From the NCBI GenBank assembly GCA_035310125.1, contig DATGEP010000044.1, forward strand, positions 1 through 13,298: a stretch of 13,298 bases of DNA, read 5' to 3'. The position numbers were made by a program, and so were the translations under genes. Source of the stretch: DATGEP01 sp035310125 (GTDB taxonomy: Bacteria; Chloroflexota; Ktedonobacteria; Ktedonobacterales; JADMIN01). Numbering within the stretch: the stretch's first letter is position 1; the number at the start of each line of letters is the position of its first letter. Below, in pieces: positions 1-5,388 of the stretch. The notes beneath the pieces were generated by a model. That model was not told the origin of the DNA. It ran no database searches and saw nothing but the letters and a program-made list of their open reading frames with translations.

Positions 1-48
1 CTCTCTTGTCGTCAATGTCCAGGGACCGAATCTGAGGAGCGCCCGCCG
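1..48 (+). other. Leader, possibly with the tail of an upstream gene
   Basis: This stretch holds the ribosome binding site GAGGAG (34-39), nine bases before the ATG at 49. One forward frame ends at a TGA at 33-35 that overlaps this site. It could be the last ten codons of an upstream gene cut by the window edge, but it is too short to support. The frame of the next gene is also open to the left edge, so an upstream start outside the window cannot be excluded. Confidence 0.3.
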
Positions 49-1449
49 ATGAACACCACCGATACCGCGACACCCATCCTTCGTCGAAAGTGCGTCCCCT
101 GGCCGGAGCGCACGACCTCGCATATCCCCGCCGCCTACTGGCGCCGCATGCCGCTCGCCGATCTGCTGGCCGGCGCCGCCGGCCACGTCCGCACCCTGCA
201 TCTGATTGCCGGCCCCTACGCCGACCAGCGGCCACTGCGCGAGTGGTGGCTGGCGCCCGCCTCCGCCGGCTGGGCCATCGCCAACTATGCCGGCGATCCG
301 CCCCGCGCCACCTATCGCCGCGACGGTCACGCGGTGGATGTCGTGACCACGGCGCCGTGGTTCGGCGAATGCACCGAACCGGCCACCATCGAGCGGGCCT
401 GGCGCATGCTGGGCATGCTCTGCCGGGGCACATTCGACAGGGGGGCGACGCTCATGGCGACGCCGGCCCGCACCGGCCTGGACCTCCTTCAGCGCAGCCT
501 GCCAGCCAACGGGGAGTATCCAGTGGCGCCCGATGAGGAGCTGCGTCTTCTGCTCGCCAACAGCGGCCAGGGACGCATGGAGTTTTTGCCCACTACCGCC
601 GACACGTCCGATCTGACCTGGCTGGATGCCCGCTGGCAGTACGCGGCGTGCGTGACCAATCTGCCGCGCGGCCGCATGCATCACGACCGGTCGCATGAGG
701 TCATCGAACACGCGCCCGCGTTCTATTTCGGGCGCTGGCGAGCCCCCGCCGGCTGGCCCTATCCGTTTGGCCTGCTACCCGAACTGAATCCGGATGAGGA
801 CAGCGGCCAGCGATTCGTGTACCCGCTGGATGCTCGCTGGCACACCGGATGGCTGACGGGTGTGGAGCTCGATTTGGCTTACCGTGAGAGCTGGGACTTG
901 CGCGTGAGTGAGCGCATCTGGTGGGACATGGTTGGGCCCGATCCGGCCCGCACCTGGGCGACGAAGCTCCGTACGATGCGCCAGCATGTCGAGAGCGAGA
1001 CGGTGCAGGGCGCCATCAGGCATTTGCTGATTGATACCGTCGGCGCGTGGCACCGCCAAGCCCGCCGCGAGCTGCACATCACGCCGCGTGAGCAGGCCGA
1101 GACCATCCCCGCCGACGCCTACCGTCTCGTACTGATTGACGACGCCGTTGAATGGCTCGCCGATGCGCCCATCCCGACGGCGCTCCAGCCCATGCAGCAC
1201 CCTGAATGGGCATGGACGGTGTGGGGCCGCTCGCGCGTGCGGCTCCTCAAAGCGGCGTTATGCTACTTGCACGACTGCCCTGGGGGCGAGATCGTGGCGC
1301 TGCGCTCGGATGCGTTGGTGGTTACGCGCGATCCTGGCTGGTGTGACGACGGCGCCGTGGGCACATTCCGACGGAAGCGGCGCATGACAGGCGTCGCCGT
1401 CCCGCACGATGAGACGGCTTACCGTGAGCTATTGCCGGAGGAGGAATAG
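49..1449 (+). CDS. Divergent protein-primed family B DNA polymerase-like protein
   Basis: Probable genome replicase of 466 residues. Motifs typical of protein-primed family B polymerases occur in the right order. A T-x4-TG-x-DLL segment (about 138-147) precedes GQGRMEF (173-179), which resembles the usual GGR-x-E element. A motif A-like stretch has D193 and Y198, matching the Asp and Tyr of Dx2SLYP, followed by LPRG (205-208). A degenerate motif B lies at 322-335 (R324, G332). A motif C-like RSDAL (419-423) keeps one Asp, D421, and FRRK (440-443) may be the later Lys motif. The usual first Asp of DTD and the Asn and Tyr of motif B are missing. No ExoI-III motifs are evident in the first 130 residues, and the protein is shorter than the roughly 570 residues of phi29 polymerase. 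The ATG has a good GAGGAG site. The assignment rests on motif order by eye, not on alignment. An inactive or repurposed polymerase relative is the main alternative. Confidence 0.6.
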   Translation: MNTTDTATPILRRKCVPWPERTTSHIPAAYWRRMPLADLLAGAAGHVRTLHLIAGPYADQRPLREWWLAPASAGWAIANYAGDPPRATYRRDGHAVDVVTTAPWFGECTEPATIERAWRMLGMLCRGTFDRGATLMATPARTGLDLLQRSLPANGEYPVAPDEELRLLLANSGQGRMEFLPTTADTSDLTWLDARWQYAACVTNLPRGRMHHDRSHEVIEHAPAFYFGRWRAPAGWPYPFGLLPELNPDEDSGQRFVYPLDARWHTGWLTGVELDLAYRESWDLRVSERIWWDMVGPDPARTWATKLRTMRQHVESETVQGAIRHLLIDTVGAWHRQARRELHITPREQAETIPADAYRLVLIDDAVEWLADAPIPTALQPMQHPEWAWTVWGRSRVRLLKAALCYLHDCPGGEIVALRSDALVVTRDPGWCDDGAVGTFRRKRRMTGVAVPHDETAYRELLPEEE

Positions 1450-1451
1450 GC

Positions 1452-1901
1452 ATGGCGCGGCGAACACCCGACAAACGCACCGGCAAGGCGCGACAGGGCA
1501 CGCACCCCAAGCCGCCCGCGCCCACGCTCAGGATCGCCGGTGGCAACCTGCGCGGCGGCAGTATTGACATGTATCAGGTCAAGAGTGGACAGGCGGCACA
1601 GAAAATTATCGCCAAGGCGGCGCGAGCGAATCAGCGTGTGGATATGGTGGTGACCCTGAAGGACGGGCGGCGCGTGGCGCTGCTCTCCAATCAGGGACGC
1701 GGCCTGCATGCGCAGGGGGCCAGCGCCAGGGGGCTCCGGAAGGGGCTGAGTGGATCTAAACTCGCCGTGGGAGGCACGGCGAGCTCGCTCCGTGGATTCG
1801 CCGCCAGCGTCGCCGAGCGATTTGACAGTGACCAGCGTCGCGGCGAACGCTTCGATCCTGACGATATTGTCGAGTTCCAAGTCAACGTCCTGTCACGCTA
1901 G
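1452..1901 (+). CDS. Small basic protein, candidate replication partner
   Basis: A 149-residue protein of unknown function that starts two bases after the polymerase-like gene, behind a very strong GGAGGAGG site, so the two are almost certainly co-translated. The first 30 residues are Lys/Arg/Pro-rich and look disordered and nucleic-acid binding. Residues 40-85 look like a small mixed helix/strand domain (AQKIIAKAARANQRVDMVV, then a strand ending in RRVALLSN). The next part is Gly/Ser/Arg-rich and the C terminus is acidic. Its position next to a protein-primed polymerase relative makes a terminal (priming) protein or DNA-binding accessory factor conceivable. That is inference from position only; no family was recognised. 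A strong terminator follows its stop codon. Confidence 0.7.
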   Translation: MARRTPDKRTGKARQGTHPKPPAPTLRIAGGNLRGGSIDMYQVKSGQAAQKIIAKAARANQRVDMVVTLKDGRRVALLSNQGRGLHAQGASARGLRKGLSGSKLAVGGTASSLRGFAASVAERFDSDQRRGERFDPDDIVEFQVNVLSR

Positions 1902-1920
1902 GACCTTTCATGACCATTCA

Positions 1921-1962
1921 CAGCCACCCCATGAACCTCTTGGGGTGGCTGTTGCTTTTGTG
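1921..1962 (+). terminator. Rho-independent terminator
   Basis: A perfect 11-bp stem, CAGCCACCCCA (1921-1931) with TGGGGTGGCTG (1941-1951), closes a nine-base loop. It is followed by TTGCTTTTGTG, a U-rich but interrupted tract. It lies 19 bases after the stop codon at 1899-1901 and so ends the polymerase operon. The strong GC stem makes it the clearest non-coding signal in the window. Confidence 0.85.
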
Positions 1963-1980
1963 CCCACTTGGACGTATAGT
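1952..1980 (+). promoter_or_regulatory. Sigma-70-like promoter overlapping the terminator tail
   Basis: TTGCTT (1952-1957) and TATAGT (1975-1980) are separated by 17 bases, close to the TTGACA/TATAAT consensus. The -35 hexamer is also the U-tract of the terminator just upstream. Transcription would start near 1985-1989, at or next to the ATG at 1985, so the first message of the second operon may be leaderless or nearly so. This is a sequence match only. Confidence 0.5.
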
Positions 1981-1984
1981 AGAG

Positions 1985-2482
1985 ATGAGGCGACAATCTA
2001 GCGTGAACGTGGCGCCCCCGTATGGCGCGATTGGATCCACGATGCGCGAATCGAGCGCAGTGCAGGTGGTCGGCGGCCCTGCCGGCCTGTATCAGATTCC
2101 GAACATTTACGGCGGCGGGCTGGGCTGTGAGCTCGTAGTCCATATGTGGTCTACGGTCGGCGCGACATCCGCAGCGATATTAGATTTTGACGGCATGTAC
2201 GCTGCCGCCCCCGCCGCTCTCCCCACGATCACAAGGCCCCAACGGGCCGTTGTCCTGGCAAACGCTCAGGGCGCGGCAGTCCCGATGGGGCCACTTGTGT
2301 CTCAGGCCACCGATAACGTCCAGCTTGCCGTGGTCTCTGGCTCGGTGTGGATCGTCTACCAGTGGGCCAGGATCGTCCCCGATCCGGAAGCCAACGCGGT
2401 TGAAACTGCCGCCGACGCCACCCGAGAACTCACCCACAAAAAAGGGTGCAATTGTCATTGCTTTGAGGGGAGGGTTGGCTAA
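1985..2482 (+). CDS. Beta-rich protein of unknown function
   Basis: A protein of 165 residues if translated from ATG 1985. It is rich in short hydrophobic strands with Gly, Ala, Val and Thr turns, and looks like a compact beta fold. A single jelly-roll or virion surface role is possible but unproven. The C terminus carries a short Cys-rich tail, KKGCNCHC, unusual in this window and possibly metal-binding or disulphide-bonded. The start is uncertain. An in-frame ATG at 1910 lies before the terminator and the promoter, and would translate the hairpin as a false hydrophobic N terminus, so it is rejected. GTG 2003, GTG 2009 and ATG 2042 are alternatives. The AGAGATGAGG stretch at 1981-1990 could serve GTG 2003, about 12 bases downstream. 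The stop is one base before the next ATG. Confidence 0.65.
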   Translation: MRRQSSVNVAPPYGAIGSTMRESSAVQVVGGPAGLYQIPNIYGGGLGCELVVHMWSTVGATSAAILDFDGMYAAAPAALPTITRPQRAVVLANAQGAAVPMGPLVSQATDNVQLAVVSGSVWIVYQWARIVPDPEANAVETAADATRELTHKKGCNCHCFEGRVG

Positions 2483-2483
2483 C

Positions 2484-2879
2484 ATGGCAGAAGAGATCGG
2501 CGGATTGGACGTGCCTGAGCTCGTCCGCGAGCCGGAGCAGATTCCGCAGACGATTATTGTAGACCCGGTACAGGAAGCGCTGGCCGCCTCTCGCCGAGCG
2601 AGCGAACGCTCCGAAGAAGCTGCTGAGCGAGCCATCAATGAGATGGCGGCGCTGCGCGATCACCTCAGCCGGCGCTTTGACGAGCTCGGGAACTCATTTG
2701 TGGAGCATACCCACAGCGTGCTCCAGCCGGCGGAGCAGATCGCGGAGCTGCCGGTAGAGGCTGCCGAGGACGTTGCTGAAGACGTTGCTGAGGCACCGGA
2801 GGCGATCATCGGCGAACCGGAAGCGGAGAAGCCGCCCATGTTGATCCAGAAGCGGAACCGATTCCGGTTGCGTCGCTAG
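2484..2879 (+). CDS. Acidic coiled-coil protein with a basic C-terminal tail
   Basis: A 131-residue protein of unknown function. Residues about 28-65 form a strongly predicted amphipathic, highly charged helix (ASRRASERSEEAAERAINEM, then a second stretch), likely a coiled coil. An acidic Ala/Glu/Val tract follows, with the repeat EDVAEDVAEAPEA, and the protein ends in a basic patch, KRNRFRLRR. This layout resembles scaffold-like or oligomerising virion assembly proteins in general form only. It starts one base after the upstream stop, with a GAGGGGAGGG site, and is clearly part of the same operon. The same frame is open back to 2187, but that extension overlaps the upstream gene out of frame and is rejected. 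Confidence 0.7.
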   Translation: MAEEIGGLDVPELVREPEQIPQTIIVDPVQEALAASRRASERSEEAAERAINEMAALRDHLSRRFDELGNSFVEHTHSVLQPAEQIAELPVEAAEDVAEDVAEAPEAIIGEPEAEKPPMLIQKRNRFRLRR

Positions 2880-2890
2880 CGAGGAGCTGT

Positions 2891-2985
2891 CTGATACCGC
2901 GCTCCTGCGCGGACGGTTGCGGAGTACCATATGCCGACGGTAACGACAAACTATCAGCGAGACCGGATACTGGCGCTCCTGCGCG
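2891..2985 (+). repeat. Imperfect direct repeat, candidate operator
   Basis: GCGCTCCTGCGCG occurs at 2899-2911 and again at 2973-2985. Each copy is preceded by GATAC (GATACC and GATACTGG), giving about 18 similar bases 74 apart. Each core is itself a short inverted repeat, GCGC-TCCT-GCGC. One copy lies before the helix-turn-helix gene and the other in its codons 15-19. An autoregulatory operator is possible but only suggested by position. Confidence 0.3.
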
Positions 2986-3812
2986 AGCATCCGACCTGGA
3001 GCAATGCCGACATTGCGGCCCAGGTTCCCGGCGCCAGGGCGCGGGCCGTCGCCAACTATCGCGCCGGGCGCCAACCGCCCGCCCGTGCCGCCGCCGCCCC
3101 GCAGACGATCATTGACCCGACCCCGCCCCCATCCATGCCGCCGCTGGATTCGCTTGCCGACCTGGACGAGCCGCCCCCGCCGCCGCCAGGCGCGGAATAT
3201 CAGCCGCTACCAGAAATGGACATCCGCCCGCACCTCCACAGTGGCACGAGCAAGCTGATTGACAGCATCGTCCCCAACCTCGCCGAGATCGCGACGGCGG
3301 TGGCCTTGCGCGTGGCCCCCGAACACGTCCAGCCTTTGATCCCTTCGCCACAGACCGCCGAAGTGATGATTGCCGCCCCCTGTCGCATCGTGGCGCGTCA
3401 CTCTCATCTCAAAGTGGATGATATGAGCGAGGACGCCAGAGACATCTCAGCTATTTTGATGGCCATGGGCGCGTGGGCCGTTGAGATACGTGCCAATTAC
3501 AATGCGCGGGCGGAATGGCTCGCCTCACAGAATGGAGCAATGAATGGCCATCAGCGAGCCAACGGCGCTGGACCTGCGCATTCACCGGCGGGCGTCCCTG
3601 ATGCTGGAGGTCATGCAGCAACTGCTGACTCATCAGCCGCCTGGCTTAACGTTTCACCAACGGGCGGAATGGCTGCTGAAAAGCCGGGCGGCAATGTCGG
3701 TGCTCGCCGCGACGGCAGCGCAGTGGCAACAGACCCCGCCACGGCCGGCCGCCTTATGGCTGGGCTCTATTCAGCAGACGCTGACGGACGCCGCAGACTC
3801 GGGCTTGGATGA
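2931..3812 (+). CDS. Helix-turn-helix protein with a doubtful C-terminal tail
   Basis: A protein of up to 293 residues. The first 45 residues fit a helix-turn-helix or winged-helix DNA-binding domain (RDRILALLREHP, then SNADIAAQV and ARAVANYRAG). A Pro-rich linker follows at about 48-95, then a helical domain at about 100-205. The role could be transcriptional regulation or DNA binding in replication or packaging. GGAG (2921-2924) sits six bases before ATG 2931. After about residue 203 the frame becomes Gly/Ala/Ser-rich and loses the GC-rich third positions of its neighbours. The next gene begins there in another frame with much better coding character. A TGA at 3541-3543 in that other frame directly precedes the next ATG. 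The real protein may therefore end near 3541, through a frameshift or assembly indel, or may carry a genuinely overlapping tail. Confidence 0.65.
   Translation: MPTVTTNYQRDRILALLREHPTWSNADIAAQVPGARARAVANYRAGRQPPARAAAAPQTIIDPTPPPSMPPLDSLADLDEPPPPPPGAEYQPLPEMDIRPHLHSGTSKLIDSIVPNLAEIATAVALRVAPEHVQPLIPSPQTAEVMIAAPCRIVARHSHLKVDDMSEDARDISAILMAMGAWAVEIRANYNARAEWLASQNGAMNGHQRANGAGPAHSPAGVPDAGGHAATADSSAAWLNVSPTGGMAAEKPGGNVGARRDGSAVATDPATAGRLMAGLYSADADGRRRLGLG
3507..3674 (+). repeat. 14-base direct repeat encoding RAEWL in two frames
   Basis: CGGGCGGAATGGCT occurs at 3507-3520 and at 3661-3674. In the first copy it encodes RAEWL in the frame of the helix-turn-helix gene, and in the second the same peptide in the frame of the next gene. 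The same peptide in both proteins argues against pure chance and may reflect a local duplication. It may equally be a short coincidence in GC-rich DNA. Confidence 0.4.
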
Positions 3813-3945
3813 CGATGAGTTTCAGGGCCGGCTTGTCGAGCGCCTGACGGAGATGATCCAGCGTGGCAACCGTAACGACACAATCGAATCCGGTGCAACA
3901 ATCGAGCAAAGCGGTTCGCCGCCCGCGCTTCCCGCTCCGCGCTAG
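3544..3945 (+). CDS. Small helical protein overlapping both neighbours
   Basis: A 133-residue protein of unknown function, mostly helical (for example SLMLEVMQQLLTHQPP, then a Trp-containing helix and a charged helix near FQGRLVERLTEMIQRG). Coding character is good: third codon positions are strongly GC-biased in this frame. GGAG (3534-3537) is six bases before ATG 3544, and a TGA in the same frame sits immediately upstream. It overlaps the open end of the upstream frame by 269 bases and the packaging ATPase by 83 bases. Its position directly before the ATPase suggests a packaging or assembly partner, but no family was recognised. Confidence 0.75.
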   Translation: MAISEPTALDLRIHRRASLMLEVMQQLLTHQPPGLTFHQRAEWLLKSRAAMSVLAATAAQWQQTPPRPAALWLGSIQQTLTDAADSGLDDDEFQGRLVERLTEMIQRGNRNDTIESGATIEQSGSPPALPAPR

Positions 3946-4570
3946 CGAACGGTGGGGCATTGTCGGCAAGACCGGCAGCGGCAAATCGGCGTTTGCTCGC
4001 TGGATGCTCAAACGCTGGCGCAAAGCCGGCTGGCGCATTCTGATTGTTGATCCCTATCTGAGGTGGTCCGAAGGGTTCGCGGAGAAACCGGAGGAGGCCA
4101 CTCTGGATAAACCGTTCGTGTTGAAAACGCCCGCGCTCATTAAAAACTCGCCTGTCATGCTCTACCGGCCTACGCTGCCGGCCTACCGCGACGAAGGGCT
4201 CAATCAGTTGATGTTTCAGGCCGTCGCCGAAGGCGGCGTCGTGGTGTGTTTCGATGAAGGCAAGAGTGTGAGCACCGCCAATTTCATCATGCCCGGCGTG
4301 GGAGAGTGCTTCACCGCCGGCAGGAAATCGCCGTTGCCCGTGCTCTTTCTGACTCAGACACCCAAGCGCATCCATACCGACATCCTGGGCCAGTGTGAAT
4401 GGATTGTCGTGTTCCGCCAGAACCGGCCCCAAGACCGTGACTACATGGCCGAATGGATGGGAGACACCCGCGTCGGCGGTCAGATTCCCAACCATGCGTT
4501 TTGGTTGAAGCACGAGGACGACGACGGAGCGCAGCTGATGCAGCCGCTCCCTGAAGCGGAAATCCGCTAG
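3863..4570 (+). CDS. A32/P9-type genome packaging ATPase (FtsK/HerA superfamily)
   Basis: ATP-driven motor that moves viral DNA into a preformed capsid; a hallmark of PRD1-adenovirus lineage viruses. It has 235 residues, close to PRD1 P9 (about 227). Walker A is GKTGSGKS (35-42). Walker B is VVVCFDE (126-132), with its hydrophobic strand and acidic pair. A TQTPKRI element (164-170) matches the conserved sensor TQ/TQxP of A32-like ATPases. IVDPY (61-65) after the Walker A helix is also typical. The start is GTG 3863, with GGAG at 3849-3852 ten bases upstream. GTG 3893 is an alternative that would still keep the whole P-loop domain. The gene overlaps its upstream neighbour by 83 bases. This is the most secure functional call together with the capsid protein. 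Confidence 0.9.
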   Translation: MATVTTQSNPVQQSSKAVRRPRFPLRASERWGIVGKTGSGKSAFARWMLKRWRKAGWRILIVDPYLRWSEGFAEKPEEATLDKPFVLKTPALIKNSPVMLYRPTLPAYRDEGLNQLMFQAVAEGGVVVCFDEGKSVSTANFIMPGVGECFTAGRKSPLPVLFLTQTPKRIHTDILGQCEWIVVFRQNRPQDRDYMAEWMGDTRVGGQIPNHAFWLKHEDDDGAQLMQPLPEAEIR

Positions 4571-4582
4571 AAAGATGATGTC

Positions 4583-4822
4583 ATGGCAAGCAGAGAACAA
4601 CTCACTAGAGACGCACAATCGCGCGGCCTGAAAGGCCGGGAGGCAACCGCCTGGGTACGGTATCAGATGGCGAAAGAGAATCTGACCGCTGCTCAGGACG
4701 CGCGACGGGCGAAAGCCGCTGCGAAACAGCAGCCGGCAGCCAAGCGGCCCGCCACGCGCAAGCCGGCCGGATCGAAGCGTCCCAGCGGCGGCGCGTTCCG
4801 ATTGTTTGGAGGGCGGCGCTAG
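4583..4822 (+). CDS. Small Lys/Arg/Ala/Pro-rich basic protein
   Basis: A 79-residue protein. The first 40 residues form a charged helix (ASREQLTRDAQSRGLKG, then ATAWVRYQMAKENL). The second half is Lys/Arg/Ala/Pro-rich, with KRPATRKPAGSKRP, ending GGAFRLFGGRR. Such tails are typical of nucleic-acid-binding or DNA-condensing proteins, so a virion DNA-associated role is plausible given the neighbouring ATPase and capsid genes. No family was recognised. The ribosome binding site is weak (AAAGATGATG). The stop TAG shares its last base with the next GTG start. Confidence 0.75.
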   Translation: MASREQLTRDAQSRGLKGREATAWVRYQMAKENLTAAQDARRAKAAAKQQPAAKRPATRKPAGSKRPSGGAFRLFGGRR

Positions 4823-5172
4823 TGGGACAGAAACTCAGCGAACACCCCGCCACCGACTGGTGGGTGAAATTGGCCCGCGAGGCCGACGCCACTGGCGTCG
4901 GGGCCCAGCTCCCAACCCGCGAGGTCAATATCACCAGTGATTACGGGCGCTGGGAAATGGATCGCTTCGCCGATATGCAGCGCCTCCGGTTCCGCTCCAT
5001 CAGTCGGGTGGAGCGTGTGATGGGCGGCCCACCGTTGGCAGACGTTCTGACCTGCCACTGCCAGCGGTGCGGCCGTCCAATCGGCAAGCGGAGTACGAGG
5101 AAGCGCCTCGTACGTCAGGTGTGGCGGCGCGACGGGTCGCGCCAGGATTTCTATATCTGTGGCCGCTGCTAA
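4822..5172 (+). CDS. Zinc-ribbon protein
   Basis: A 116-residue protein of unknown function with a C-terminal zinc-ribbon-like site: C78, C80 and C83 in CHCQRC, and C113 and C116 in CGRC at the very C terminus. The region between is basic (KRSTRKRLVRQVWRR). The N-terminal part is mixed, with conserved-looking Trp pairs (W13, W14). A nucleic-acid or protein-binding role is likely by analogy with zinc ribbons in general. The start is GTG 4822, eight bases after GGAGGG (4808-4813) and overlapping the upstream stop (TAGTG), which indicates coupled translation. The enzymatic role, if any, is unknown. Confidence 0.75.
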   Translation: MGQKLSEHPATDWWVKLAREADATGVGAQLPTREVNITSDYGRWEMDRFADMQRLRFRSISRVERVMGGPPLADVLTCHCQRCGRPIGKRSTRKRLVRQVWRRDGSRQDFYICGRC

Positions 5173-5193
5173 CGAGTGGCGACAGGAGTGAGC

Positions 5194-5343
5194 ATGCGCG
5201 GATTTTTTGACCATCCTTTGGGCGAGTGGATCACGTTCGGCCTGGCCGCGATGGCGTTTTTCATTGCCGCCAAATATGCCGTCAGCTTCCTTCCCCCGAA
5301 GGGCGTCCTTGGCGGAATCAAGGACATTGTAAGCGCCGCCTAA
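5194..5343 (+). CDS. Single-pass small membrane protein
   Basis: A 49-residue protein. AGGAG (5184-5188) is five bases before ATG 5194. One hydrophobic helix spans about residues 12-33 (WITFGLAAMAFFIAAKYAV), followed by a short tail with LPPKGVLGGIKDIVSAA. It is probably a virion internal-membrane protein, since it sits directly before the major capsid gene, as in membrane-containing DJR phages. No sequence family was recognised. Confidence 0.75.
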   Translation: MRGFFDHPLGEWITFGLAAMAFFIAAKYAVSFLPPKGVLGGIKDIVSAA

Positions 5344-5358
5344 CGCGGCTAGATTGGA

Positions 5359-5374
5359 GGCGGCACCGTCCGCC
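5359..5374 (+). promoter_or_regulatory. Short hairpin in the capsid gene leader
   Basis: GGCGG (5359-5363) and CCGCC (5370-5374) can pair around a six-base loop. The hairpin ends two bases before ATG 5377 and 14 bases before the preferred start ATG 5389. It might sequester or shape access to the start site, or be chance in GC-rich DNA. Confidence 0.25.
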
Positions 5375-5388
5375 GAATGGAGACAGTC

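Noticed and set aside
1910..1984. An upstream ATG extending the beta-rich protein with a hydrophobic, signal-like N terminus
   Set aside because: The extension is translated from the terminator hairpin and lies before the promoter. The apparent hydrophobic run comes from the hairpin arm.
2187..2483. N-terminal extension of the acidic coiled-coil gene
   Set aside because: It overlaps the upstream gene out of frame and looks like low-complexity Pro/Ser/Arg shadow sequence. ATG 2484 has a strong ribosome binding site.
3767..4618. A 283-residue reverse-strand open frame opposite the packaging ATPase
   Set aside because: It is the antisense of a gene with complete Walker motifs, has no ribosome binding site supporting it, and reflects GC-rich codon structure.
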